Shown here piece by piece: positions 10,343 through 23,304 of a stretch of DNA of 64,000 bases. Location of the stretch: assembly GCF_000715075.1 (NCBI RefSeq), contig NC_134101.1, positions 197,490,103-197,554,102 on the forward strand. Reading direction: 5' to 3'. The notes under the pieces were generated by a model. The model saw nothing but the letters and a program-made list of their open reading frames with translations. It made no database searches and was not told where the DNA came from. This DNA comes from Nicotiana tabacum (Eukaryota > Streptophyta > Magnoliopsida > Solanales > Solanaceae). A program made the translations under genes and the position numbers. Position 1 is the first letter of the stretch, and every line of letters begins with the position of its first letter.

Positions 10343-12142
10343 CTACCATACACTTAAATGTTGCTCGTCCTCAAGTCAACCAATAATTTACACATAATTA
10401 TAGAAGTACGCTATACTAATATTGACTATGATTGATAGCAACAATTAAACCTTAGCATATCCATTCAAAACACATCTCCCTTTTACTTATGCAATACTTC
10501 TAAAATATTCAAATAAAGACAACATTCTCATAACCATCCTAGCCTGAAAAATTGACTCAATGTCACTATGCGCTCATGGCTTAAATACCCAACATCATAG
10601 AGAAGTCTAATAATGTTACCTATCCCTATTGAAATCATGTGTCCTCAAAACAAGAACAAGAGAGTAAGTTTAATCCACACATTCAAATCACATGCTCAAT
10701 ATATTTTAAGGCCTCACATACATCAAAGAAATTCGCTTACTCTCACAAAAAAGTCATATGCATGCAATTAATACCATAGGCTTGCCCATAATTTAAATCT
10801 CCACTAATGTAGGCTCACTCGATCTAAAATCAATTAGGACTTTTCATGATTGTAATGTGGCCTAATGGACGGTTAGGATATATTTAGGAATAATGGTTCA
10901 CCCTCTTAAGCACTTTAACACATCACATAATCAGTTTTAGTGCATATTCTTCAATCCCAACTTCAATTTTATAAGCAAAATCACCTCGAACGTTCCTTCT
11001 TTCTTTAAGCACTATTTTAGTTCACTCACTAGCAAAGACAAGATCTCATTTTATTCATCTATATATTTGTTTTCAACATTTTATTCTTTCAATAACAATT
11101 TTCTCTTCTTCTACAATTTTTGCTAGTGGTGTATTCCTTTATAAAACAATTGCATCTTTCTTTCTTTCATTGGTTCCACTCAAAAGCCACCCTACACTTA
11201 GTCCTTACTACTTCTAGCGCTCATTTCACAATTAAAGTGCTTTCAGAGGTAATATGATCAAAATAAATTAATTAAGAACAAAAAGGTATAAGCTCGTAAT
11301 GTGGGTGCCAAATAAATGGTCTGCTGGCTCAAAAAGGCTAACTAGAGATAGATTTTATTTGTGATAAGCAGTTACGCTCAAAAAGAACAAAGAAGCCTAA
11401 AATCATTTTTCAAATCGAGCACCTAAAATTGCGCTTCAACTCATATACCGGGTAAGCTCTAAACTCAATCACAGTAATATGAACTACACAAAATCTCACT
11501 TCACACATAGCATGTGACTCAATAAGGACGGTCTCATTCTAACTCTTCGACAATGCAAGTATTCACAGAGCCACAAGATATTAAACATTTAGCACAAAGT
11601 GAATATAAGTCAAGATAACAAGATATAGGCGTCACAAACCATGTTATCTAATATATAAAGGCGTCATGATCAATTTTAAAATATAGGGAAGATACTACAC
11701 ATGTCAAAGCCTAAATATGCTACTATCAAACAAGTCAAGGCGCCTAGGAATGTCATCTTTCTTCCTCCATTTATTTCCTAAACCCTAATTTACTCTAAAA
11801 ATTAAAAAATTACTACCCGATTCAACCTACATCCCATGAAAAAGAATTGAGGCATAAAGAAAAACTACGAGGGATTATTGCTACCTAAGAAAAACTAAAA
11901 GATATATTTTTTTTATTTTTTCAATTTTTTTGTTTAGACTTTAATCCCTCAAGGAAAGTGCCTAGGAGATCCATCGTCGGGAAAAGTCTAATTTTTTTTT
12001 TGTTTTTTCTGTATTTTATACTTTTTTCAATTAGGGTAAATACAACTAAAAAAATAAGAAGCTAAGCTAAAAATTACTACAACTTAAAAAAAATACTGAA
12101 TAGCAATAACCTACTATATACATGATCCAGAGAATCCCCACC
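10343..12142 (-). other. Element N interior, part 1 (PPT side), no genes
   Basis: On the minus strand this is the downstream end of element N. It finishes with AGTGTATGGTAG before the LTR, a decayed polypurine tract. There are several T- and A-rich runs near 11,900-12,060. I find no gag, protease, reverse transcriptase or integrase motif on either strand. CCACC at 12,138-12,142 is the target-site duplication of Gypsy-B. Confidence 0.6.
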
Positions 12143-14433
12143 TGTCACGACCCAAAACTGACCCGGTCGTGATGGCGCCTATCGTGAAACTAGGCCAGCC
12201 AACACAATCCCAAAACCAACCAGACATTTATAATAAGTCATTTTATTCCATTAATTAGCAAAAATCCCATAATATAAGTTAAAATAAACAGTGCGGAAAC
12301 ATAACACAGGCCGACATCGGGGTGTCACCAGTCATGAGCAACTAAAAACTCATCTAGGAATAGGAAAGGACAACATAGTCTGAATAAAATGCTACGATAG
12401 TCTAGATAAGATAGGAAGGAGAGGCACTGGGCTGCGAACGCCAAAACAACTACCTAGTTAACTCCGTAGACCTGCTGGAAGACTGATCAACACTCACTAT
12501 CGCGCCCCGAGACTCCTGGATCTGCACACAAGGTGCAGGGAGTAATGTGAATACGCCAACTCAGTAAGTAATAAAAGTAAAAGCAGCTGAGCAGTAAGAA
12601 AATACGTAAACCATGTCATAACGCTACAAGCAAACAATATATGTCCAGAACAATACATTAAAGCAATAAAACTCTTAAAAACAACTCAGTTCAGTAAAAT
12701 CTTTTTAAAACATCTTTCAATAATTTCAAACGAGTGATGAAAATAGTGAGAAAAAGGTAGAAACATAGACATCCCCTCAGGAAAAACATGTAGACAGCCC
12801 CTCGGGCAAAACGTAGACAGCCCCTCAGGACAACATTTATAATCATTACTTACCTCAATCCGGTCCAAACTCTAGCCCCGATGCCTTTGCCTCTCGACTC
12901 GACCTCCGGATGCTCCAAATCTAATCTAAAACAGTACCATACCATTATTACGCACTAAAGGAACGAAGCCCAAGTGAAAATAACCAATTTACATAAACAA
13001 ATCCCGAAATTGGCCAAACCCGACCCCCGGTCCCACGTCTCAAATTCCGATAAAAATTATAAAATTAGAATCCTTACACTCTTACGAGTGCATACATACC
13101 AAATACATCAAAATCCGACTACAAACGGCCCCTCAAATCATCAAATCAATGTCTCCAATTTCAAGCCATAATTCCCCAATTTTAGGCTTTCGATTCCATA
13201 AATTTCATGTCTAATTAGCTAGAAATCATCATAGAATCGAGTATTGAGTTCAAAAATATTACCTCCAAGTATTCCTCTTCGATTCCCTCTTCAATCCCTC
13301 TCAAAAATCTTCAAAATTGCCCAACAATGGTGGAAGATAGACCAAAAATCGCGAAAATGACTATTTAAACATTCTGCCCAGGTGAAAATTCCTTTTCCGT
13401 GAATGCGGTCAAAGCCTCGCATTCGCGAAACATAGAAATCCGTTGACCACTTATTCCTCATTCGCAAACGCGACATACTCCATGCGAACGCGATGCTTCA
13501 ACCGTCCAAGCCTTCACGAACGCGACTACACCTACGCGAACGCGAAACACAAAATCCTGGGGACCCAACTGCTCCAATTACTGAACGCGGGACCTACTTC
13601 GCGTTCGCGATGCACACTCCGCCTCACCCTTCGCGAATGCGGGACCAGCATCACACATGCAAAGGGAAATTCTCCTGCCTCACTCAATATCTCTTTGTGA
13701 ATGCGAGGACCCTCTCGCGAACGCAAAGAGCAAATCTCTAAAACACAGAACTGAAGAAACTTGCAACTTTCAAAATAAGAATTTGATCCGTTTAACTACC
13801 CGAAACTCACCCGAGGCCCTCGAGACCTCAACCAAACATGCCAACACATCTCATAACATCATTCAAACTTGTTTCAACCTTCGGAACGCCCAAAACAACA
13901 TCAAAACATTAAATCATCATCGGTTTCAAGCCTAAGAAATTCCAAAACTTCCAAATTCCGCTTTCTATCAAAAAGTCTATCAAACCTCATCCGAATGACC
14001 TGAAATTTTGCACACACGTCACAAATGACACAACAGACCTACTCTACTTTCCAAAATTCCTTTCTAACCCCGATAACAAAATCTCCAATACCAACCGAAA
14101 AATGCCAAAATTTAAATTTCGCCAATTCAAGACTAAATCTACCCCGTGCCTCCAAAACACATTCCGATCACGCTTCTAAGTTCCAAATCACCTCACGAAG
14201 CTATTCGAATCATAAAAACAACTTCCGAGATCATTTACTCACAAGCCAACTTCCGGTTGACTTTTCTAACTAAAGGCCAACTTTAAAGACGAAGTGTCTC
14301 ATTTCTCTACAAAACCACTTCGAACCCAAACTAACCAACACAATGCGATGAAATACAGCTGAACAACATATAAAGAAGCAAAAATAGGGGAAACAGAGTG
14401 GTAACTCATGAAACAATCGGCCAAGTTGTTACA
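12143..14433 (-). repeat. Gypsy-B 3' LTR (2,291 bp, internally deleted)
   Basis: On the minus strand it starts TGTAACAACTTGGCC and ends GGGTCGTGACA. It lacks about 0.67 kb present in the partner (roughly 20,020-20,730). The join lies in a run of CCCCTCAGG/CCCCTCGGG motifs at 12,775-12,830, consistent with deletion between short repeats. A cluster of GCGAACGCGA-like motifs lies at 13,400-13,740. Confidence 0.92.
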
Positions 14434-14447
14434 TCCTCCCCCTCTTA
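14434..14447 (-). other. Gypsy-B polypurine tract
   Basis: The minus strand reads AAGAGGGGGAGGA directly before the 3' LTR. Confidence 0.85.
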
Positions 14448-14602
14448 AACAAATGTTCGTCCTCGAACGGGTCAAGAAACATACCTGAAGCCTCAAATAG
14501 GTGAGGATAGCTATTCCACATCTCCCGTACAGTCTCCCAGGTAGCCTCCCCCACGGGTCGACCTCTCCATTGCACTTTCACTGAAGCTATATCCTTTGAC
14601 CT

Positions 14603-15934
14603 CTACTTTCGAATCTGACGCTCCAAAATAGCTACTGGCTCCACATCATAAGTCAAATCACCGTCCAACTGAACCGTGCTGAAACCTAAAACATGAGACG
14701 AATCACCAATATACTTCTGGAGCATAGAAATATGAAATACCGGATGCACACTCGATAAGTTGGGTGGCAAAGCAAGCTCATAAGCCACCTCCCCAATCCT
14801 CCGAAGCACCTCAAAAGGCCCAATGAACCGAGGGCTCAATTTCTCCTTCTTCCCAAATCTCCTAACACCCTTCATGGGTGAAACCTTCAATAGAACCTTC
14901 TCCCCAACCATGTAGGACACATCACGAACCTTCCTGTCTGCATAAATCTTTTGTCTCGACTACGCTGTATGAAGCCGCTCCTAAATCACCTTCAACTTGT
15001 CCAAAGCATCCTGTACCAAGTTTGTACCCAATAGCCTAGCCTCACCCGGCTCAAACCAACCAACTAGAGATCTACACCTTCTCACATACAAAGCCTTATA
15101 TAGAGCCATCTGAATACTCGACTGATAATTGTTGTAATAAGTAAACTCCGCGAGCAGTAGAAACTGATCCCATGACCCTCCAAAATCAATGACACAAGCG
15201 CGCAACATGTCCTCCAATATCTGAATAGTGTGCTCGGACTGCCCGTCCGTCTGAGGGTGAAAAGTTATGCTCAACTCGACCTGAGTACCCAACTCTCTCT
15301 GCACGGCCCTCCAAAACTGTGAAGTAAATTGAGTACCTCTATCTAAAATGATGGAAATTGGGACACCATGCAAGCAAACAATCTCTCTAATATAGATCTC
15401 TACCAACCGCTCCAAAGAATAGGTAGTACATACAAGAATGAAGTTCACGGACTCGGTCAGCTGATCCACAATCAGCCAAATAGCATCGAACTTCTTCGAA
15501 GTCCGTGGGAGCCCAACCACAAAGTCCATAGTGATACGCTCCCACTTCCACTCTGGAATATTTAAGTGCTGAAGCAAGCCACCCGGTCTCTGAAGCTCAT
15601 ATTTCACCTGCTGACAATTGAGACACCGAGCTACAAATCCCACAATGTCCTTCTTCATTCTTATCCACCAATAATGTTGTCTCATATCCTTGTACATCTT
15701 TGCAGCACCGGGATGGATGGAATACCACAAACTCTGGGCCTCCTCCAGAATCAACTCCTGAAGCCCGTCTACATTGGGCATACATATCCGGCCCTGCATC
15801 CTCAACACCCCATCATCATCAATAGTCACAGCTCTGGCATCATCGTGCTGAACTCTGTCCTTAAGGACAAGTAAATAAGGATCATCATATTGACGCTCTC
15901 TGATGCAATCAAAGAAGGAAGACCGAGAAACCAC
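14603..15934 (-). pseudogene. Gypsy-B integrase with C-terminal (chromodomain-side) region
   Basis: Minus-strand frame 15,934 to 14,981 gives 317 residues. It has a zinc-binding N-terminus (HPGAAKMYKDMRQHYWW followed by CLNC), then the catalytic core with MDFVVGLPR (first Asp), LDRGTQFTSQFW (second Asp) and TDGQSEHTIQILED (Glu). After a TAG where relatives have glutamine (near 14,980), the frame continues at 14,920-14,603 with [30 protein letters not shown] and HPVFHISML, the GPF/Y module that precedes the chromodomain. Integrase inserts element DNA; the chromodomain usually directs it to heterochromatin. The stops imply loss of function. Confidence 0.88.
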
Positions 15935-15955
15935 ACAAGCTAAGACCCAACTGGG

Positions 15956-17548
15956 CTATGAAATATCCAACATCACAAACCGATTGGCCAAAGCCTGAAC
16001 ATCAACTGCAAGAGGTCTCTCCCTAATAGGAATAAATGCAAGACTGCCCATACTCACCGCCTTCCTACTTAAAGCATCAACCACTATATTGGCCTTCCCC
16101 GGATGGTACAAGATGGTAATATCATAGTCCTTTAGCAGCTCCAATCATCTTCACTGCCTCAAATTGAGATCCTTCTGCTTGAACAAGTGCTGGAGGCTAC
16201 GATGATCAGTAAACACCTCACAAGACACACCATAAAGATAATGCCTCCAAATCTTCAACGCATGAACAATGACAGCTAACTCCAAATCATGAACGTGGTA
16301 GTTCTTCTCATGGGGCTTCAACTAACGAGAAGCATAAGCAATAACTCTACCCTCCTGCATCAACACGCACCCAATACCCACTCTCGAAGCATCACAATAC
16401 ACTATATATGAACCTGAAGCTGATGGCAAAACTAACACTGGAGTTGTGGTTAACACGGTCTTAAGCTTCTGAAAGCTCGCCTCACACTCATCCAACCACC
16501 TGAATGGAGCACCCTTTTGAGTCAATTTGGTCAAGGGTGATGCTATATATAAAAATCCATGGATGCACCGACGATAATAACCCGCCAAATGAAGAAAGCT
16601 GCAAATCTCCGTGGACGAGGACGGTCTGGGCCAACTCTAAACCGCCTCTATCTTCTTCAAATCAACCTGAATACCCTTACTGGACACCACGTGCCCAAAG
16701 AAAGCCATTGAAATGAGCCAAAATTTACATTTGGAGAACTTTGCATAAAGCTTCTCCTCCCCCAATATCTACAACATAACTCTCAAATGCTCCGCGAGAT
16801 CCTCCTGCCTACGGGAGTATACCAAAATATCATCAATGAAAACAATCACAAACGAGTCTAGATAAGGCCGAAACACGCTGTTCATCAAATGCATAAATGC
16901 TGCTAGGGCATTGGTCAGCCTAAAAGACATCACAAGGAACTCATAATGACTATAACGGGTCTTGAAAGTTGTCTTAAGAATGTCCGAGTCCTTAATCTTC
17001 AGTTGGTGATACCCTAAACGGAGATCAATCTTGGAGAACACTCTCGCTCCCTGAAGCTGGTCAAATAAATCATCGATACTAGGCAAAGGATACTTGTTAT
17101 TGATTGTCACTTTGTTCAACTGCGTGTAATTAATGCACATCCTCATCGTGTCATCCATTTTCTTCACAAATAGAATAGTCGCACCCCAAGGCGACACACT
17201 AGGCCGAAAATCCCTTATCAAGGAGTTCCTGAAGCTGCTCCTTCAACTCCGCTGGTGCCATACAATATGGTGGAATAGAAATAGGCTGAATGCCCGACAC
17301 CAAATCAATATCCATGTCCGGTGGCATACCCAGCAGGCTGCATGAAACACATTGGGAAAATCCCTCACTACAGGAACAAAATCAATACTAGGAGTTTCTG
17401 CACTGACATGCCTCACAAAGGCTAAGTATGAAAGACAACCTTTCCCAACCATCCGCTGGGCCTTCAAGAATGAAATCACCCTACTGGGGACAAAATCAGT
17501 CGAACCTCGCCACTCAATCCGTGGTACACCCGGCATAGCCAGCGTCAC
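15956..17548 (-). pseudogene. Gypsy-B reverse transcriptase and RNase H
   Basis: The frame 17,221-16,769 shows [42 protein letters not shown] and the catalytic [10 protein letters not shown] with both aspartates intact. Upstream, 17,548-17,243 holds the protease-RT linker (FLKAQRMVGKGCLSYLAF) in another frame. RNase H follows at 16,588-16,144 ([33 protein letters not shown]) with stops, and 16,144-15,956 encodes YHPGKANIVVDALSRK, its C-terminus. The enzyme copies element RNA into DNA. Catalytic residues survive but frameshifts and stops break it. Confidence 0.88.
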
Positions 17549-17603
17549 TTAGCATAACAGTCCAATAGAGCACGATAGGGAGATAGCTAATCCATGCTCA
17601 ATA

Positions 17604-18023
17604 TCACATCAAAGTCCACCATACAAAGAACAAAACATCCACTCGGGTCTCCAAACCCCCAATAGTCACCACAAACGACCGATATACGCGGTCTACAATA
17701 ATAATATCGCCCACCGGAGTAGATACGCGAATAGATGAAACAAGAGACTCACGGGGCGTATAAAAATAATGAGCAAAATATGATGACACATATGAAAAAG
17801 TGGAATCGGGGTCAAATAACACAGAGGCATCTCTGTGGCAGACTGAGACAATACCTATAATCACAGCATCGGAAGTAATAGCATCGGGTCTAGCTGGTAA
17901 TGCATAGAAACGAGCCTGACCACCACCTGATCGACCTCCCCCTTTGGGGCGACCCCTAGCTGACTTTCCTCCACCCCTAGTTGGCTGGGTTGTGGGTGGT
18001 GAGGTAACTGGTGCTGAAGTCAA
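17604..18023 (-). pseudogene. Gypsy-B aspartic protease region
   Basis: A 139-residue frame contains glycine/arginine-rich linker sequence, then VLFDPDSTFSYVSSYF. Chromoviral proteases of this type have an LFDPGST-like active-site stretch, so glycine appears replaced by aspartate here. It is in the same frame as the zinc-knuckle segment above (18,227-18,027), separated by one TAG. Its role would be Gag-Pol maturation; it is probably inactive. Confidence 0.75.
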
Positions 18024-19173
18024 TGGCTAACTCTTCTGATGAGATGAACCCCCAAGACGACAAGGACACTTCCTCCATACGTGACCCAACTCTCCACACT
18101 CATAACAACCCTCTGGTGCTGGAGATGGGGACTGAAGGGAACCCCTAGCACCGGGATGACTAGCAGAAGAACCTGGCATAGAAAAGCCCTGAACTGATGG
18201 AGCACGGGATGAACTCTGATCTATCAAGCTATGTCAATAACCTCATCAAAAGTAGCACCAGATACTCTCTCTCTGGTCATAAGAAACCGAAGCTGAAAAC
18301 CAAGGCCATCTATAAACCTCCCGATCCTCTCTCGATCTGTGAGAACCAACCAGACCGCATGACGAGCCAACTCAAAGAACCGCATCTTATACTATGTAAC
18401 ATATTGTCACCCTAACGAAGCTGCTCGAACTACCTGCACAGCTCCTCTCTGTGAGACTCTAGTACAAACTTCTCCAGAAAGAGAGCGGAGAACTGCTGCC
18501 AAGAAAGGGGTGATGTGCCAACCGGCCTATGCCTCTCGTAAGCCTCCCACCAACTAAGTGCAGCCCCGGAGAACTGTTTAGTAGTGAATGAGACCCCACT
18601 GGTCTCCATAATACCTGCGGTCCGAGGCATCCTCTAACGCTTATCCTAGAAGCCTTGGGCATCCTCGCCCTCTGCACCATTGAAAGTCGGAGGCTGAAGT
18701 CTACCAAACCTCTCCAATCTGTGTTGCTCGTCCTCTGGCATAACATGAGCTACATAGTTCTAAGCAGCTACAACCGGCTGGGCTGGAGGTAACCCCCGAT
18801 GTCTGAAGTCCCTACACGACCTGCTCAGGTGTGCGAGTAGTGGGAGTCTGAGTGCCTCCTCCGGCCTGAGAAGTAGCTGCGGCTGTAGTAACTGAGACCT
18901 AATGAGCTAGGCCAGTGCATACTGAAAAAATCTGGTCCAGGGCCTCCTGAAGGCCTGGAATCACAGTAGGCACAACCGGTGCCTGAGCTGGTGTTGTTGG
19001 AGCGTCCACAATTAGGACTTGATCATGAACTGGAGTGGCTGGTAGATTTGTAGGTGCTGCCCTAGCTGCTGTGCGGGCTACACCTCTGCCCTACCGCGTC
19101 CTCGGCCTCTGGTGGCCCCAGCTGCTGGTACTAGTGGTCGTCCATCCTGATCGGTAGCACGTGTCCTCACCAT
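18024..19173 (-). pseudogene. Gypsy-B gag with CCHC zinc knuckle
   Basis: The start ATG is at 19,173-19,171 (minus), beginning MVRTRATDQDGR and followed by an Ala/Pro/Arg-rich tail typical of this Gag family. The capsid part is broken into frames around 18,746-18,430 (FSGAALSWWEAYERH, FSALFLEKFV). The nucleocapsid knuckle CYECGELGHVWRKC lies near 18,110-18,070 with all four ligands. Several frameshifts interrupt it. Gag would assemble the particle and bind element RNA. Confidence 0.82.
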
Positions 19174-19354
19174 CTGTGAGAAAATAAAATAACAGAAGTT
19201 TATTACTAGGATCAACAGATTCGCACGACAAGAATTCAAGAATATGAAGTTTTCCTAAAGGTTCTGCAGCCTCCCAAGGATAAATACAAACGTCTCCGTT
19301 TCGATCCGCGAGACTCTACTAAACATGCTCATCACTCGTGAGACCTATGTAACC

Positions 19355-19371
19355 TAGGCTCTTATACCAAC
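19355..19371 (-). other. Gypsy-B primer-binding site
   Basis: The minus strand just inside the 5' LTR reads TTGGTATAAGAGCC. This is a one-base variant (A for C) of the Met-tRNA primer site TGGTATCAGAGC. Confidence 0.8.
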
Positions 19372-19372
19372 T

Positions 19373-22344
19373 TGTCATGACCCAAAACTGACCCGGTCGT
19401 GATGGCGCCTATCGTGAAACTAGGTCAGCCGACACAACCCCAAAACCAACCAGACATTTATAATAAGTCATTTTAAGTCATTAATTAGCAAACATCCCAT
19501 AATATAAGTTAAAATAAACAGTGCAAAAACATAACACATCCCGACATCAGGGTGTCACCAGTTATGAGCAACTACAAACTCATCTAGGAATAGGAAAGGA
19601 CAACATAGTCTGAAATAAAATTCTACGACAGTCTAGATAAGGTAGGAAGGAGAAGCACTGGGCTGCGAACGCCAAAGTAGCTACCTAGTCAACTCGGGAG
19701 ACCTGCTGGAAGACTGATCAACACTCACTATCACGCCCCGAGACTCCTGGATCTGTACACAAGGTGCAGGGAGTAATGTGAGTACGCCAACTCAGTAAGT
19801 AATAAAAGTAAAAGTAGCTGGGCAGTAAGAAAATATGTAAACCATGTCATAACGCTACAACAAAACAATATATGTTCAGAACAATGCAGTAAAGCAATAA
19901 AACTTATAAAAACAACTCAGTTCAGTAAAACCTTTTTAAAACATCTTTCAATAGTTTCAAACGAGTGATGAAAACAGTGAGAAAATGGTAGAAGCGTAGA
20001 CAGCCCCTTAGGCAAAACATGTACCACAACCGTCCCTCGAGCAAAATATCAACAGAACCAGCCCCTCGGGCTATCTCACAATCACTCGTAATCAACCCCT
20101 CGGGTAATAACATGAAACAACAACAACCCCTCGGGAAATATCACATCTCACACTGGGGGTGTTCAAACTCCAGAGGGGCTCCTACAGCCCAAGCGCTATC
20201 ACAAGCCATCTCGTGGCATAACAAATCAGGCCCTCAGCCTCATAATCATGAATCAGTAACAACATGCTGTGGCGCGTAACCCGATCCCATAATATCCTCA
20301 CAACATAGGCCATCAGCCTTACTCAGTCAGAAATCTCTCAAGCCCCTTGGGCAACAGTAAAACATGATGCTCAGGCCAAAATATCATTTAAATATCAAAA
20401 TGGAGTAAATACGGCTGAGTTATGAAAATAGTAGAATACAGCATGACTGAGTAAAAATATAAAGTTAAAACAGTGAGGAATAGTAGTAAAAAGCCCCTAA
20501 GGGTCCACAACAGTTGGCGCGAGGCCCAAATATGGCATTCAGCCCAAAACATGGTAATACTTTCCAAAACACAGTGATATCAAACAGTTTTCAATCAAAT
20601 ACGCGACTTAACAGTCGTACGGGACAGACTTGGTCACAATCCCCAATAGTGCACGACCCCATGCTCGTCATCTAGCGTGTGTGTCACCTTAAAGTTGCAC
20701 AACAATGTGAAATCCGGGGTTTCATACCCTCAGGACAACATTTACAATCATTACTTACCTCAATCTGGTCCAAACTCTAGTTCGTTATGACTTTGCCTCT
20801 CGACTCGGCCTCTGAATGCTCCAAATCTAACCAAAAACAGTACATACCATTAATACGCGCTAAAGGAACAAAGCCCAAGCAAAAATAACCAATTTACATC
20901 AAAAATCCCAAAATTGGCCAAACCCGACCCCCGAAGCCACGTCTCGAATTTCGATAAAAATCACAAAACTAGAATCCTTACACTCTCACGAGTTCATACA
21001 TACCAAATACATCAAAATCCGACCATAAACGTCCCCTCAAATTCTCAAATTAAGGTCTCCAATTTCAAGCCCTAATTCCCCAATTTTAGGCTTTAGATTC
21101 CACAAATTTCTTGTCTAATTAGCTAGAAATTATCATAGAGTCGAGTATTGAGTTCAAAAAATGTTACCTCCAAGTGTTACCCTTCGATTCCCTCTTCAAT
21201 CCCTTTCAAAAAAAGCTTCAAAATCGCCCAATAATGGTAGAAGATAGACCAAAAATCGCGAAAATGGCTATTCAAACATTTTGCCCAGGTGAAATTTCCT
21301 TCTTCGGAAACACGGTCAAAGCCTCGTTCGCGAAGCACAAAAATCCGTTGACCACTTATTCCTCATTCGCGAACGCGACATACTCCATGCGAACGCGATA
21401 CTTCAACCATCCAAGCCTTCGCGAACGCGACTACACCTACGCGAACACGAAGCACAAAATCTTGGGGACCCAGCTGCTCCTATTACTCTACGCGAACGCG
21501 TGACCTACTTCGCGTTCACGATGCACACTCCGCATCACCCTTCGCGAATGTGGGACCAACATCGCTAACATGAAGGGAAATTCTCCTGCCTCACTCAATA
21601 TCTCTTCGCGAACGCGAGGACCCTCTCGCAAACGCGAAGAGCAAAACTCTACAACATAGAACTGAAGAAATCTGCAACTTTCAAAACAAGAATTTGATCC
21701 GTGTAACCACTCAAAACTCACCCGAGGCCCTTGGGACCTCAACCAAACATGCCAACACATCCCATAACATCATTTAAACGTGTTCCAACCTTCGAAATGC
21801 CCAAAAAACATCAAAACATCAAATCATCATCGGATTCAAGCCTAAGAAATTTCAAAACTTCCAAATTTTGCTTTCGATTAAAAGGTCTACCAAACCTCAT
21901 CCGAATGACTTGAAATTTTGCACACATGTCACAAATGACACAATGGACCTACTCCAATTTCCAAAATTCCATTCCGACCTCGATATCAAAATCTCCACTA
22001 CCAACCAGAAAACGCCAAAATTCCAATTTTGCCAATTCAAGCCTAAATCTACCCCGGGCCTCCAAAACACATTCCGATCATGTTCCTAAGTCCCAAATAA
22101 CCTCACGAAGCTATCCAAATCATAAAAACCAAGTTCCGATATTGTTTACTCACAAGCCAACTTCCGGTTGACTTTTTCAACTAAAAGGCCAACTTAAGAG
22201 ACTAATTGTCTAATTTTCTACAAAACAACTCCGAACCCAAACTAACTAACACGATGCGCTGAAATATAACTAAACAACATATAAAGAAGCAGAAATGGGG
22301 GAAACGGAGCGGTAACTCATGAAACGACCAGCCAAGTCGGTACA
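19373..22344 (-). repeat. Gypsy-B 5' LTR (2,972 bp)
   Basis: This is the longer partner of 12,143-14,433, ending on the plus strand at GTACA next to the CCACC duplication. It retains about 0.67 kb (20,020-20,730) rich in CCCCTCGGG motifs that the other LTR lost. Bases 21,340-21,640 hold at least six copies of TCGCGAACGCGA-like sequence. Confidence 0.92.
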
Positions 22345-23304
22345 CCACCCAACACTTAATTTATGCAGTATCCTCAATGCATATAAAATAATGAAAAACA
22401 AGTGAGGTGTAAAGAAAAACTCCCTAGTAGGCCAAAGGATGGAGCATTAGCAGTTCACAGGATACTCTGACTTCTCCCAAGTATGATCCTTTGTGTGGGT
22501 ACCTCATACTTAGTTTCAACCTCCTGCTCGTTTATGCATATTCCCACTAGCTTTGATTCCATGCTCCTACTCTTACAAAATACAAAAATAACACAAAAAA
22601 AGAATAAAAAAAGAAACAGTAGAGTTGCCTCCCAACAAGTGCTTGATTTAACATTGTGGCACGACACAATCACTTTCACCGCTTTTTCTTCCCCTTTGAG
22701 GATATGAATTGCGCCCCCAATTCTGTATCAATTTTTCTGTCACGTTCCTGGGGCGATAGTGTGAAAATAAGAGAACCAAGCAATAGATATCACATCTTTC
22801 ACTTCTTAGCCTTTAGGTGAGGTATGTCATTTTGTCTTCTTAATGTTGCAAATTTTAGAATATACAGGTCTTTTTCTTCATCTATACATCTCTCCAAAAG
22901 CTTAATCTTCATGTCTCCATCCAAACATAGTGTCGAAAAATATTTAGAATGAGGACCAACATGCCCCAACTCTAAAACTGCATTATTTTTGACATCCTCA
23001 ATAATATATACTCCCTCAACCTCGGATCATCAACAAGAACATGGTCTAATGATTGGTATTCTTATTTTAGCTCCTCAATTTGGTCTAGAAGATCCTTTTC
23101 AGCTTCACACAACTCATCACTAAATTGTTGGGCATTATACGCATCAACCTTTGACTCAAATCTACATCCAAGTTGCGCAAAACCAAGCCACACCTATTAA
23201 ATTCTTGTGCAAGATCAACTCTCTTCTTAGACCAATCATTCACCAACGTTGTTAGTAAACAACGTCGTTTCACATATTCCCTTAATCAGAAATATTCATC
23301 ATAG
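22345..23304 (-). other. Element N interior, part 2 (PBS side)
   Basis: This is UTR-like sequence with the complement of GAGGCAACTC near 22,620-22,632, a phrase I associate with Athila/TAT Gypsy 3' regions. Minus-strand bases ~23,182 to 22,977 form a frame open except for one stop (contains LCEAEKDLLDQIEEL), perhaps a coding relic. No retroviral motifs are visible. Confidence 0.5.

Larger units (their letters stand above)
12143..22344 (-). mobile_element. Gypsy-B, chromovirus-type LTR retrotransposon with all domains recognisable
   Basis: It is bounded by LTRs at 12,143-14,433 and 19,373-22,344 and flanked by CCACC at 12,138-12,142 and 22,345-22,349. On the minus strand the order is 5' LTR, primer-binding site, gag with zinc knuckle, protease, reverse transcriptase, RNase H, integrase, C-terminal domain, polypurine tract, 3' LTR. 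The order and long LTRs fit plant Tekay/Del chromoviruses. LTRs differ at roughly 7% of positions in the piece I compared, and pol has several stops, so it is an old copy incapable of independent movement. Confidence 0.93.

Noticed and set aside
13443..13935. Several overlapping ORFs of 82-92 codons
   Set aside because: They lie in a Gypsy LTR, overlap in different frames and differ from the matching region of the other LTR (21,360-21,860).
15368..15874. Plus-strand ORFs of 65 and 102 codons
   Set aside because: They are antisense shadows of the Gypsy-B integrase frame on the minus strand.
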